A DNA stretch of 10,572 nucleotides from Thermoanaerobacteraceae bacterium (lineage in GTDB: Bacteria > Bacillota > Desulfotomaculia > Desulfotomaculales > Ammonificaceae): NCBI GenBank assembly GCA_030016455.1, contig JASEJH010000015.1, positions 1-10,572 on the forward strand, read 5' to 3'. Position numbers and translations under genes: made by a program. This document shows positions 1-5,385 of this stretch, piece by piece. The first letter of the stretch is position 1. Each line of letters starts with the position of its first letter. The notes below the pieces were generated by a model. That model was not told the origin of the DNA and did no database searches. It was given only the letters and a program-made list of their open reading frames with translations.

Positions 1-3
1 GGC

Positions 4-100
4 GTCGGTCGTCGGTCGTCAGACCATACCGTAGGAATTCGCATAAGCGAATTCCTTTCTCTGCTTCCAACCTCCAACCTCCAACCTCTAACTTCTAAAG
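4..100 (-). repeat. Modular hairpin/heptad repeat, copy A, downstream of tRNA-Ser(GCU)
   Basis: Read on the minus strand, directly after the tRNA, the element has three parts. First is a purine-rich tract built from a heptad close to TTGGAGG repeated about three times (61-98). Second is a perfect 10-bp hairpin, AGGAATTCGC/GCGAATTCCT with loop TTAT (33-56). Third is a GACGACC-like heptad tract (4-20). The copy at 211-312 has the same order. No U-tract follows the hairpin, so it is not a standard terminator. Its function is unknown; it looks like a dispersed genomic repeat. Confidence 0.65.
33..56. other. Perfect 10-bp inverted repeat with 4-nt loop
   Basis: Arms 33-42 and 47-56 are exactly complementary around a four-base loop, and the core contains an EcoRI-like GAATTC in each arm. 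It is the hairpin of repeat copy A and lies about 45 bases past the 3' end of the GCU tRNA. It could stabilise or end the tRNA transcript, but no T-run follows on either strand. Confidence 0.7.
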
Positions 101-198
101 TGGCGGAGAGAGTGGGATTCGAACCCACGATAGAGGGTTTACTGCCCCCTATAGTCGCTTAGCAGGCGACCGCCTTCAACCTGCTCGGCCATCTCTCC
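101..198 (-). tRNA. tRNA-Ser(GCU)
   Basis: This class II tRNA decodes AGC and AGU serine codons. On the minus strand the acceptor arms are GGAGAGA and TCTCTCC, followed by discriminator G and an encoded CCA at 101-103. The anticodon stem is GTCGC/GCGAC around loop CTGCTAA, giving anticodon GCU. A long variable arm (TATAGGG/CCCTCTA) and the GGTTCGAAT T-loop are present. The 98-nt length including CCA fits tRNA-Ser. It lies 114 bases downstream of the UGA serine tRNA. No separate promoter is visible between them, so the two are probably co-transcribed from the promoter at 415-444. Confidence 0.97.
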
Positions 199-210
199 GC
201 ATAACAGGTA

Positions 211-312
211 TTAGACGCAAGATGCCAGACGCTAAACGTCATCCGTTGGAACTGGCTTCGCCAGTTCCCTTCCTCTTTCCAACCTCCAACCTCTTGCCTC
301 TAACCTCCAAAC
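211..312 (-). repeat. Modular hairpin/heptad repeat, copy B, between the two tRNAs
   Basis: On the minus strand, after the UGA tRNA, comes a GGAGGTTAGAGG-type tract (269-311), then a hairpin GGAACTGGC/GCCAGTTCC with a 3-nt loop (248-268), then ACGG and a GACGTTTAGCGTCTGG-like tract (211-245). Parts and order match copy A: GAGGTTGGAGGTTGGAA, then AAGG, the stem, then ACGG. The stem sequence differs from copy A but remains self-complementary, which suggests that the structure is conserved. Confidence 0.65.
248..268. other. Perfect 9-bp inverted repeat with 3-nt loop
   Basis: Arms 248-256 and 260-268 are exactly complementary (GGAACTGGC and its reverse complement) around TTC. It is the hairpin of repeat copy B in the tRNA spacer. 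The transcribed 3' side is not U-rich, so a processing or stability role, or simple repeat structure, is likelier than termination. Confidence 0.7.
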
Positions 313-403
313 TGGCGGAGGGGGTGGGATTCGAACCCACGGAACCACAAGAGGGTTCAGCGATTTTCAAGACCGCCTCCTTAGGCCGCTCGGACACCCC
401 TCC
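313..403 (-). tRNA. tRNA-Ser(UGA)
   Basis: This class II serine tRNA reads UCA and, by wobble, other UCN codons. Minus-strand acceptor arms are GGAGGGG and CCCCTCC, followed by discriminator G and encoded CCA at 313-315. The anticodon stem GCGGT/ATCGC closes loop CTTGAAA, giving anticodon UGA. The long variable arm pairs GAACC with GGTTC, and the T-arm is GTGGG-TTCGAAT-CCCAC. It is 91 nt long with CCA. It is the promoter-proximal gene of the tRNA pair: its 5' end lies 11 bases past the -10 box at 415-420. Confidence 0.97.
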
Positions 404-414
404 GGGCACTTCCT

Positions 415-444
415 ACTATAGCACAAAGACCGCTCCAGTGTCAA
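415..444 (-). promoter_or_regulatory. Sigma-A promoter of the tRNA-Ser pair
   Basis: On the minus strand there is a perfect -35 TTGACA (439-444), an 18-bp spacer and a -10 TATAGT (415-420), giving a start near 408, just before the tRNA 5' end at 403. The TGA inside TTGACA is the stop codon of the Doc-like toxin gene at 441-443, so promoter and coding end share bases. Confidence 0.85.
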
Positions 445-860
445 CGAACGCCATTGCCGGTTTCCGCCGGTGCACCGGCGGCTACCTCCGCCAGCGGACG
501 GCCGTTTTCCCGCAACCAGGCCGAAACACCGCGCCAGTCGCAGGTCCCGGCCGCTACCGCCGCTACCAGCGCTGGCAGCCCGGCAGTCTTTTCGAGCCGC
601 CAGCCGAAACGGTGCAAAAGCAACACCGCCGCGGCAACCGCCAGCATTTCGTTGCCGTCGCGGAAGCACCTGTTAGCGATAAGACCGAAGAGCAGTATGC
701 CTGCTTTATCAAAAGGAGTAGGGTAAACGTCCTGCCCGCGGACCCGCGCGAAGGGGCGGGCAACCGCACTGGCCAGCAAAGCCGGCGCCCGGACCCCGTG
801 CCGGCCGCCGGTCCTGCTGATGAGGCGGTAATGAAGGTAAAGCACTTCCTCAACCGTCAT
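441..860 (-). CDS. Doc/Fic-family toxin-like protein with degenerate catalytic motif
   Basis: The protein has 139 residues from the ATG that overlaps the antitoxin stop (ATGA). The N-terminus (TVEEVLYLHYRLISRTGG, then GVR..ALLASAVARP and YPTPFDKAGILL) matches the death-on-curing fold of the Fic superfamily. Doc enzymes phosphorylate EF-Tu through an HxFxDGNKR-type motif. Here that stretch, residues 64-72, reads RCFRDGNEM: the catalytic His is Arg, and the Lys/Arg pair is Glu/Met, while Phe, Asp, Gly and Asn remain. The Arg codon is AGG, several changes away from a His codon, so a single sequencing error does not explain it. An upstream in-frame GTG at 869 is possible, but the ATGA coupling favours 860. 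The product is probably inactive as a kinase or repurposed; the family call is firm and the activity unknown. Confidence 0.85.
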   Translation of the reverse strand: MTVEEVLYLHYRLISRTGGRHGVRAPALLASAVARPFARVRGQDVYPTPFDKAGILLFGLIANRCFRDGNEMLAVAAAVLLLHRFGWRLEKTAGLPALVAAVAAGTCDWRGVSAWLRENGRPLAEVAAGAPAETGNGVR

Positions 861-1111
861 GGGGTCCACTTTTTAAGCTCCCGCAGGACTCCGGCGTACT
901 CCGCGACGAACTCCTCTACCAGCCGGGCGAAATCTCCGGTGATCTGTGCCGTTCCGGTGGCGGTAACCGGCCGGAGGACTATCTCCCCTTTCTGGCCGTT
1001 CACCGAAACCGCAAGCTGGCTTCCTTCCGCGAGCCGGAGTTCCCGCAGCACCTCCTGCGGCAGGGACACCACGAGGCTGTTTCCGGCACGAAAAATTTTG
1101 CGAATTTCCAT
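857..1111 (-). CDS. AbrB/MazE/SpoVT-type antitoxin
   Basis: The protein has 84 residues. The N-terminal half (MEIRKIFRAGNSLVVSLPQEV, then LRLAEGSQLAVSV..GEIVLRP) is a swapped-hairpin SpoVT/AbrB DNA-binding domain of the MazE kind. The C-terminal part (about residues 55-84) is a helical tail that in such antitoxins binds the toxin. I chose the ATG at 1111 because a GAGGTG ribosome binding site lies 4 bases upstream; the longer frame running to 1177 crosses the promoter. It is translationally coupled to the Doc-like gene (stop and start overlap as ATGA). It probably represses its own promoter through the inverted repeat at 1157-1175. Confidence 0.9.
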   Translation of the reverse strand: MEIRKIFRAGNSLVVSLPQEVLRELRLAEGSQLAVSVNGQKGEIVLRPVTATGTAQITGDFARLVEEFVAEYAGVLRELKKWTP

Positions 1112-1147
1112 GGTCCACCTCGTCCGGGCGTATTTACCGTCTTTACA

Positions 1148-1177
1148 ATTATAACAGAGCCCTTTGCACGGGCTCAA
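1148..1177 (-). promoter_or_regulatory. Promoter and inverted-repeat operator of the antitoxin-toxin pair
   Basis: Minus-strand -35 TTGAGC (1172-1177), 18-bp spacer and consensus -10 TATAAT (1148-1153). A perfect inverted repeat GAGCCC-N7-GGGCTC (1157-1175) fills the spacer and overlaps the -35, a natural site for autorepression by the AbrB-type antitoxin. The repeat could also form a hairpin in read-through RNA from the permease gene, but no U-tract follows. Confidence 0.75.
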
Positions 1178-1178
1178 G

Positions 1179-1220
1179 AAAATTTTCCGGGCGCAGGTCC
1201 CCGGCTGAGGCCGCGCCGGA
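1179..1220 (-). terminator. Possible terminator of the ABC efflux operon
   Basis: Just past the permease stop, the minus strand can form TCCGGCGC/GCGCCCGGA (8 bp with one bulged C; arms 1213-1220 and 1186-1194) around an 18-nt loop with an inner GGC/GCC pair. The tail is AAAATTTTC rather than a pure T-run. A weak or partly efficient terminator is plausible. Confidence 0.4.
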
Positions 1221-1224
1221 CGGT

Positions 1225-2358
1225 CTAATCGAGCGTCTTCCGGAAGCGCAGTGCAGCCAGGAGAAGCGTACCGCAGCCAAAAGCCACCAGGACAACCGCC
1301 TGGGTAAGGAGAAGATCCAGCCCCGCGCCCTTGAGGATCACGCCGCGCAAAACCTCGAGGAAATAGGTGAGCGGGATGAAATTGCCCAGCCAGCGGATTA
1401 CCAGGGGCATCGCCTCCCGCGGAAAGACGAATCCCGAAAGCAGGACGCTGGGGAGGATGAGTCCCATCGTTGCCTGCATCGCCTGCAGCTGGGTGCGCGT
1501 TACCGTGGAGATGAGCAACCCCAGGCCCAGCGCCCCGAGAAGGAAGAAAAGCGCCAGCACGGCCAGGAGCAGCACGTTGCCGGCCACCCCGACGCCGAAC
1601 CAGAAGGTACCCACCAGGAAGATCAGGGACACGTCAATAAAGGCGATGACCACGTAGGGGATGAGTTTGCCGATCACCAGCTCCGCAGGCCGCACCGGGG
1701 TCACGATCAGCTGCTCGAGCGTGCCCCGCTCCCGCTCGCGCACCAGGGCGAAGGCAGTCAGCATCGCGGTGATGTTCTGCATGATCAGCCCGATCAGTCC
1801 GGGAATGAAAAACCGGGCACTCTCCATGTTCGGATTGTACCAGACCCGGGAGCGGAAATCAACGCCGGCGGTAAGCGGTACGGTTTTCCCACTCCGGTCA
1901 AGCGCCGCCAGCATGAGCTTGCTCGAATGAACGCGGGCCACCAGTTCCCCGGCCTGCAGCGCCGTGCGGGCGGTGGTCGGGTCGCTGCCGTCAACAATGA
2001 ACTGCACGGGCGCCGCCTCCCCCCTTGCAAGGGTCCGGCCGTAGCCGGCGGGAATGATTAATCCCGCCTTTACCCTGCCGCTGGTGATCAGCCGCTCCAG
2101 CTCCTGGCGGCTCACCGGATAAGCCGTGAGCTTGAAGTACCCGGAGGCTGCGAAGGCAGACGCCAGTTCCCGGCTGGCCCGGGTGCGGTCGCCGTCCAGC
2201 ACCGCAGTCCGGATTTCGTCCACGTCCATGGTCACGGCGTAGCCGAAAAGAAAGAGCATCATCACCGGCAAGAGAAAGCTGATCACCAGGCTCGGCCTGT
2301 CTCTCCTGATGTGCAGCACCTCTTTTTTCACGATGGCCCACAGCCGCATGAGCCGCAT
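1225..2358 (-). CDS. ABC-2 type transporter permease (YbhS/YbhR/DrrB-like)
   Basis: This is the membrane subunit of an ABC exporter. It has about 377 residues: an N-terminal cytoplasmic stretch, a first membrane helix (about 23-43), a large extracytoplasmic loop (about 45-175), then five hydrophobic segments to the C-terminus. The motif RERERGTLEQLIVTPVRP (about residues 209-226) is the cytoplasmic signature of ABC-2 permeases. The architecture matches YbhS/YbhR-type drug or xenobiotic exporters. The gene follows the ATPase with no gap: ATG at 2358 has a GGGGGG ribosome binding site 6 bases upstream, and an adjacent GTG at 2361 overlaps the ATPase TAG. Only one permease is present, so it presumably homodimerises. 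Substrate cannot be read from sequence. Confidence 0.92.
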   Translation of the reverse strand: MRLMRLWAIVKKEVLHIRRDRPSLVISFLLPVMMLFLFGYAVTMDVDEIRTAVLDGDRTRASRELASAFAASGYFKLTAYPVSRQELERLITSGRVKAGLIIPAGYGRTLARGEAAPVQFIVDGSDPTTARTALQAGELVARVHSSKLMLAALDRSGKTVPLTAGVDFRSRVWYNPNMESARFFIPGLIGLIMQNITAMLTAFALVRERERGTLEQLIVTPVRPAELVIGKLIPYVVIAFIDVSLIFLVGTFWFGVGVAGNVLLLAVLALFFLLGALGLGLLISTVTRTQLQAMQATMGLILPSVLLSGFVFPREAMPLVIRWLGNFIPLTYFLEVLRGVILKGAGLDLLLTQAVVLVAFGCGTLLLAALRFRKTLD

Positions 2359-2360
2359 CA

Positions 2361-3113
2361 CTAACCCCCCAGCGCTTCCCGGTCCAGAGTCCTGCCCCGT
2401 CGTGCCAGGGCGATAAAAACATCCTCCAGCAACAGCGCGCCTTCAGCGGCTTTCAGCTCCTCCGGCGGGCCGATGGCCAGGAAGCGCCCCCGGTACATAA
2501 AAGCCAGGCGGTGACACTGCTCCGCCTCGTCCATGTAGTGGGTCGTCACCAGCACTGTAACGCCCTTCGCCGCCAAGCCGCGGAGGATGTCCCAGAACTC
2601 CCGCCTGGAAACGGGATCCACCCCGGCGGTGGGTTCGTCCAGGAAAAGCAGCCGCGGGCGGTGTACCAGCGCGCAGGCGAGGGCCACGCGCTGTTTCCAG
2701 CCGCCCGAAAGGGTGTGCACCAGGGCCCGGGTCCGTTCTCCCAGCCCGGTGGAGGCAGCGGCCACAGCGATCGCTTCCTCCTGTTTCTCCGGCGGCACCG
2801 TGTAAATGCTGGCGTAAAACTCCAGGTTTTCCCGTACGGTCAGGTCCTCGTAAAGGCTGAAACGCTGCGAGACGTACCCGATGCTCCCCTTTATGCGCTC
2901 CGCCTCCCGGGCGATGTCGTAACCCAGCACCTCGCCGCGTCCGTCGGAGGGCCGGAGAATGCCGCACAGCATCCTGACCGTGGTTGACTTCCCGGAGCCG
3001 TTCGGTCCGAGGAGGCCGAAAATCTCTCCCTCCTCCACCCGGAAGCTGATGCTGTCCACCGCCGCCAGGTCTCCGAAGCGCCGGGTCAGGTTTTCGACGA
3101 TGATGGCCGCCAC
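2361..3113 (-). CDS. ABC transporter ATP-binding protein
   Basis: This 250-residue nucleotide-binding subunit powers the neighbouring permease. All catalytic elements are present: Walker A GPNGSGKST (36-44), Q-loop Gln83, signature LSGGWKQR (135-142), Walker B LLFLDEP (155-161) and H-loop His192 in TTHYMDEAE. The TTHYMDEAEQCHR segment and length are typical of the DrrA/NatA/YbhF family of ABC-2 exporters. Unlike E. coli YbhF, which has two fused ATPase domains, this is a single domain and would act as a homodimer. It starts at GTG 3113, five bases after the adaptor stop, with GGAGGAG at the end of the adaptor gene as ribosome binding site. It is co-transcribed with TetR, adaptor and permease. 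Confidence 0.95.
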   Translation of the reverse strand: MAAIIVENLTRRFGDLAAVDSISFRVEEGEIFGLLGPNGSGKSTTVRMLCGILRPSDGRGEVLGYDIAREAERIKGSIGYVSQRFSLYEDLTVRENLEFYASIYTVPPEKQEEAIAVAAASTGLGERTRALVHTLSGGWKQRVALACALVHRPRLLFLDEPTAGVDPVSRREFWDILRGLAAKGVTVLVTTHYMDEAEQCHRLAFMYRGRFLAIGPPEELKAAEGALLLEDVFIALARRGRTLDREALGG

Positions 3114-3118
3114 TGTCC

Positions 3119-4153
3119 CTACTTCTCCTCCAGTACTACGTTGGCGGGCATCCCCGGCTTCAGCAGGCCCGCCCCTTTTTCTACGGCGACCCGTACGGCA
3201 AAAACGGTCTCGGCCCTTCCCTCGGGCGTCTGGACGTTCCGGGGGGTGAACTCCGCCTCCGGAGCGATGTAAACAACGCGTCCGGGAAACTTCTTGCCCG
3301 GGTAGGAATCAACCGTGATCGCCGCCCGCTGATCCAGGTGAACCCGGCCGATCTCCGGCTCGGGAATGAAGATCCTGACCCACAGCTCGTCGAGCCGGGA
3401 GAGGGTGAAAGCCGCCGTTCCCGGAACCACCGTTTCACCCACCTCCACCAGGCGCCCGGTCACCGTGCCCGCCACCGGAGCCTTGAGCACCGTCCGGTCG
3501 AGGTTGAGCCGCGCCAGGTCCCGCGCCGCCCGTGCCTGGACCACGGCCGCTTCGAGGTTACGGATGGCCTCCCTCGTAGCGCCGGCCTGCACCAGGTCAA
3601 GCTGGGCGCGGGCGGCCGCAGTGGCCGCCTGGCGCGCCGCCAGCTGCTCGGCCGCGCTGTCCCGCGCGTCCCGGGCGGCGTCAACCTGTTGCGCCGGAAC
3701 GGCTTCCTGTGCGTAAAGCTCCTCCAACCGCTCTAACTCCCGTTCCGCTGCGGCCAGCGCGATCTCCGCCTGTTTCTCGGCGGCCTCCGCCTGCTTCACG
3801 GCAGCCTGCGCCGCGCGGACCTGTTGCTCCCGCGAGCCGGCCTTTATCTCCGCCAGCCGGGCCTCGGCGGCGGCCAGGGCCCCCTCGGCCTGCGCAAGCT
3901 GCAGACGCGCCGCAGCGTCATCCAGCCGTGCCAGCACCATGCCAGGCTTCACCCGGTCCCCCTCCGCAACCGCGAGGTGTTCGACCCGGCCTCCCACCTC
4001 AAAGGCCAGCCGGACCTCGGTGGCCTCGATGTATCCGGAAGCCGTTAGCCCCTCCGGCTCACCCCGGTAGACCGTGAGGTAGTAATACCCGCCGATGCCG
4101 GCGGCAAGCAGGAGCATGACTAGAACGATCCCGATTTTCTTTCTACCGGCCAC
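3119..4153 (-). CDS. HlyD/YbhG-family membrane-fusion adaptor
   Basis: This 344-residue periplasmic-adaptor protein bridges the ABC permease to the cell exterior. A signal anchor lies at about 8-30 (IGIVLVMLLLAAGIGGYYYL). The first lipoyl-like half follows (about 38-78, GYIEATEVRLAFEVGGRV). A long Ala/Glu/Gln-rich coiled-coil hairpin spans about 79-215. The second lipoyl half (about 222-252, LKAPVAGTVTGRLVEVGE) and a beta-barrel region complete it. The stretch FTPRNVQTPEGR is typical of YbhG/MacA-like adaptors. It starts at GTG 4153 and overlaps the TetR gene by 11 bases, indicating translational coupling. In a single-membrane organism it would work without TolC; the window does not show which cell envelope applies. 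Confidence 0.92.
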   Translation of the reverse strand: MAGRKKIGIVLVMLLLAAGIGGYYYLTVYRGEPEGLTASGYIEATEVRLAFEVGGRVEHLAVAEGDRVKPGMVLARLDDAAARLQLAQAEGALAAAEARLAEIKAGSREQQVRAAQAAVKQAEAAEKQAEIALAAAERELERLEELYAQEAVPAQQVDAARDARDSAAEQLAARQAATAAARAQLDLVQAGATREAIRNLEAAVVQARAARDLARLNLDRTVLKAPVAGTVTGRLVEVGETVVPGTAAFTLSRLDELWVRIFIPEPEIGRVHLDQRAAITVDSYPGKKFPGRVVYIAPEAEFTPRNVQTPEGRAETVFAVRVAVEKGAGLLKPGMPANVVLEEK

Positions 4154-4730
4154 GGTCTCTCACCCCGTCTAGATAAATGGTGGTGATGGTCTCCAGCACC
4201 TCTTCCTCGTCGAACCGGACGTATTTGTCCCCGCCGAGGAACTCCTTCCAGATGACGAAAATCCCGAGCATTCCCATCAGGCACCTGATGGCGATCTGGG
4301 GGTTCAGCGGACGCAGGTTGCCCTGCTCCTGCTGCTGCCGGTAAAAGGCCTCGGCCCTTGCCGTGGCCCGGAGCACTACCTCCTCGATGAACTTTTCGCG
4401 CAGGTCTTCCCGGAAAAGGGCTTCCGCGAAGAAGAGCTTTAAAAGCGGCGCGTTTTCCTTGATCAGATCAAGCCGGTTACGGAGAATGTCTTTAATAGCG
4501 TCCTCTATGGTTCCGGTTTCAATTCGCTCCAAAAGTGCAGGTAGCGACTCCATCACCAGCGAAGCCACAACGCTGACCAGCAGGTCCCTCTTAGTTGGAA
4601 AATAGCGAAAAATCGTCCCCTCGGCGACCCCGGCTTCCCGGGCGATTTCGGCAGTGGTGCTCCGCTCAAAACCCTTCCGGGCGAAAACCCTGCCCGCCGC
4701 AGCAAGAATCTCCCGGCGCCGCTCTTCCAC
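4143..4730 (-). CDS. TetR/AcrR-family transcriptional regulator
   Basis: This is the local repressor of the efflux operon. The N-terminal TetR helix-turn-helix is clear: REILAAAGRVFARKGFERST, then TAEIAREAGVAEGTIFRYF and TKRDLL. A helical ligand-binding C-terminal domain follows. Length is 195 residues from GTG 4730, which has an AGAAGG ribosome binding site 6 bases upstream. A GTG at 4760 would add 10 residues (205 in all), but it lies about where transcription should begin and would be almost leaderless, so I prefer 4730. The 3' end overlaps the adaptor start. A palindrome at 4772-4787, between the -35 and -10 of the operon promoter, is the expected autoregulatory operator. The inducer is unknown. 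Confidence 0.92.
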   Translation of the reverse strand: MEERRREILAAAGRVFARKGFERSTTAEIAREAGVAEGTIFRYFPTKRDLLVSVVASLVMESLPALLERIETGTIEDAIKDILRNRLDLIKENAPLLKLFFAEALFREDLREKFIEEVVLRATARAEAFYRQQQEQGNLRPLNPQIAIRCLMGMLGIFVIWKEFLGGDKYVRFDEEEVLETITTIYLDGVRDRGR

Positions 4731-4767
4731 AGCCCGCCTTCTTTCCTGGATTGCCGACACCCCCTAA

Positions 4768-4797
4768 ATTATGAGTGAGCACTCACTAAAATTCTAA
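4768..4797 (-). promoter_or_regulatory. Promoter and TetR operator of the efflux operon
   Basis: Minus-strand -10 CATAAT (4768-4773) and a weaker -35 TTAGAA (4792-4797) are 18 bp apart. The spacer holds overlapping inverted repeats, TGAGTG-AG-CACTCA (4772-4785) and AGTGAG-CA-CTCACT (4774-4787), typical of TetR-family operators. Bound repressor would block RNA polymerase directly. Confidence 0.75.
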
Positions 4798-4944
4798 CAC
4801 TTTCACCTGACAGCGCACAAGAAGAATAAAAATTCAGCCCCTTCTGGGAATATCTGTCACAAATATTTCCCGTCCCAATATATCTATCTTAGTAACGGTG
4901 CATTGTTGAGGCGCCGCGAGTACTTTCCAGATGGGAGGGAAACG

Positions 4945-5001
4945 ATGCTCAAGAAGCGTTACCTGCTGCGGCCGGTCACTCACTGCAAGGAAGGCTGCTG
5001 A
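4945..5001 (+). CDS. Possible 18-residue small peptide or leader ORF
   Basis: ATG at 4945 is preceded by GGGAGGG with 5 bases of spacing, as good as any ribosome binding site in the window. The ORF encodes MLKKRYLLRPVTHCKEGC, then TGA. The peptide is basic and ends with Cys-x3-Cys. A strong hairpin begins about 25 bases after the stop and is followed by a T6 run, an arrangement seen in leader-peptide attenuators. No convincing promoter was found upstream, and a strong promoter for the next gene lies beyond the hairpin, so a regulatory link is uncertain. I do not recognise a family. Chance occurrence remains possible. Confidence 0.35.
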   Translation: MLKKRYLLRPVTHCKEGC

Positions 5002-5025
5002 GGCACCCGGGAGAGCAAGTTACGA

Positions 5026-5080
5026 AGGCGAGAGGAAGGACTGGGTCCTTCCTCTCGTGCCTGAAGTGGACCTATTTTTT
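5026..5080 (+). terminator. Strong hairpin with delayed T6 run, possible terminator or attenuator
   Basis: Arms 5029-5041 and 5045-5057 are perfectly complementary over 13 bp around a TGG loop. With a 2-nt bulge the stem extends by AGG/CCT (5026-5028 with 5060-5062). A run of six T occurs at 5075-5080, 12 bases after the stem, farther than in a classic intrinsic terminator. It could end an RNA carrying the 18-codon ORF. Confidence 0.5.
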
Positions 5081-5329
5081 GTAATGACCGCAGCCTCAAA
5101 TCCGTGCGGTTAACCCGTAAGCCGCGCTATATGAACCCTGTGCTACTATTCCGCTCCGGCAGGGGTCCGCCGGAAGCACCCCCAGGTGGCAGTTCATTCA
5201 ACAAACCTCTTCCCATGTTTTCCCGGTGACTTTTCTTGATCAACAATTTGCTTTGCCATGCAGACCGCCTCACTGTCTTCAGTGTGTTGCTATGTTTTTA
5301 ATGCCAGACCAAAATGAAAAATTCTATTC

Positions 5330-5359
5330 TTGTCAGCGGCACCGCAGCCCTGCTATAAT
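5330..5359 (+). promoter_or_regulatory. Sigma-A extended -10 promoter of the PadR-WtpA/TSUP operon
   Basis: -35 TTGTCA (5330-5335), 18-bp spacer and perfect -10 TATAAT (5354-5359), with the extended -10 TG at 5351-5352. Predicted start is near 5366, giving a leader of about 40 bases to the ATG at 5406. Confidence 0.85.
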
Positions 5360-5374
5360 CAATTTAAAAGTATA

Positions 5375-5385
5375 TGCATAATGCA
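5375..5385. promoter_or_regulatory. Candidate operator just downstream of the start site
   Basis: TGCAT-A-ATGCA is a perfect 11-bp inverted repeat in an AT-rich context (TATATGCATAATGCAAATA). It lies about +10 to +20 relative to the predicted start and directly before the AGGAG ribosome binding site (5389-5393). It is a plausible site for autoregulation by the PadR domain encoded next, but the match is short. Confidence 0.45.

Larger units (their letters stand above)
4798..5329. other. Intergenic stretch without a convincing large gene
   Basis: This 532-base region separates the leftward efflux operon from the rightward PadR-WtpA operon. It is AT-richer than its surroundings near 4850-4900. 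It holds an 18-codon ORF with a good ribosome binding site (4945-5001), a strong hairpin (5026-5062) with a delayed T6 run, and a small hairpin CCGGC/GCCGG (5156-5173). A 60-codon frame at 4931-5113 lacks a ribosome binding site. I recognise no known riboswitch, tRNA or insertion sequence. Confidence 0.6.

Noticed and set aside
4..100. CRISPR array or mobile-element end suggested by the short tandem repeats near the left edge
   Set aside because: Units are only about 7 bases with no spacers, and no transposase or terminal inverted repeat is present.
222..1154. A 310-codon plus-strand open frame
   Set aside because: It reads through the antisense of tRNA-Ser(UGA), giving the familiar GFEPTEPQ-type translation of a tRNA, and then through the antitoxin and Doc genes. 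No ribosome binding site or family resemblance.
2443..2967. Long overlapping frames on both strands within the ABC, HlyD and RNase Y genes
   Set aside because: They are GC-rich shadow frames of well-supported genes and have no ribosome binding sites or recognisable domains.
4999..5063. Possible selenocysteine read-through of the TGA after the 18-codon ORF
   Set aside because: The frame does continue 20 codons, but the hairpin loop lies more than 40 bases past the TGA, too far for a bacterial SECIS element, and the extension resembles nothing known.
4840..5080. Possible known riboswitch (glycine, molybdenum cofactor, cobalamin or T-box) ahead of the sensor gene
   Set aside because: Only fragments such as GGGAGAG and ACGAAGG resemble consensus elements; the full conserved cores could not be found, and the strong promoter at 5330 lies downstream of it.
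4931..5113. A 60-codon plus-strand frame in the intergenic region
   Set aside because: No Shine-Dalgarno before the ATG, and it crosses a 13-bp hairpin. The 18-codon frame at 4945 has the real ribosome binding site.
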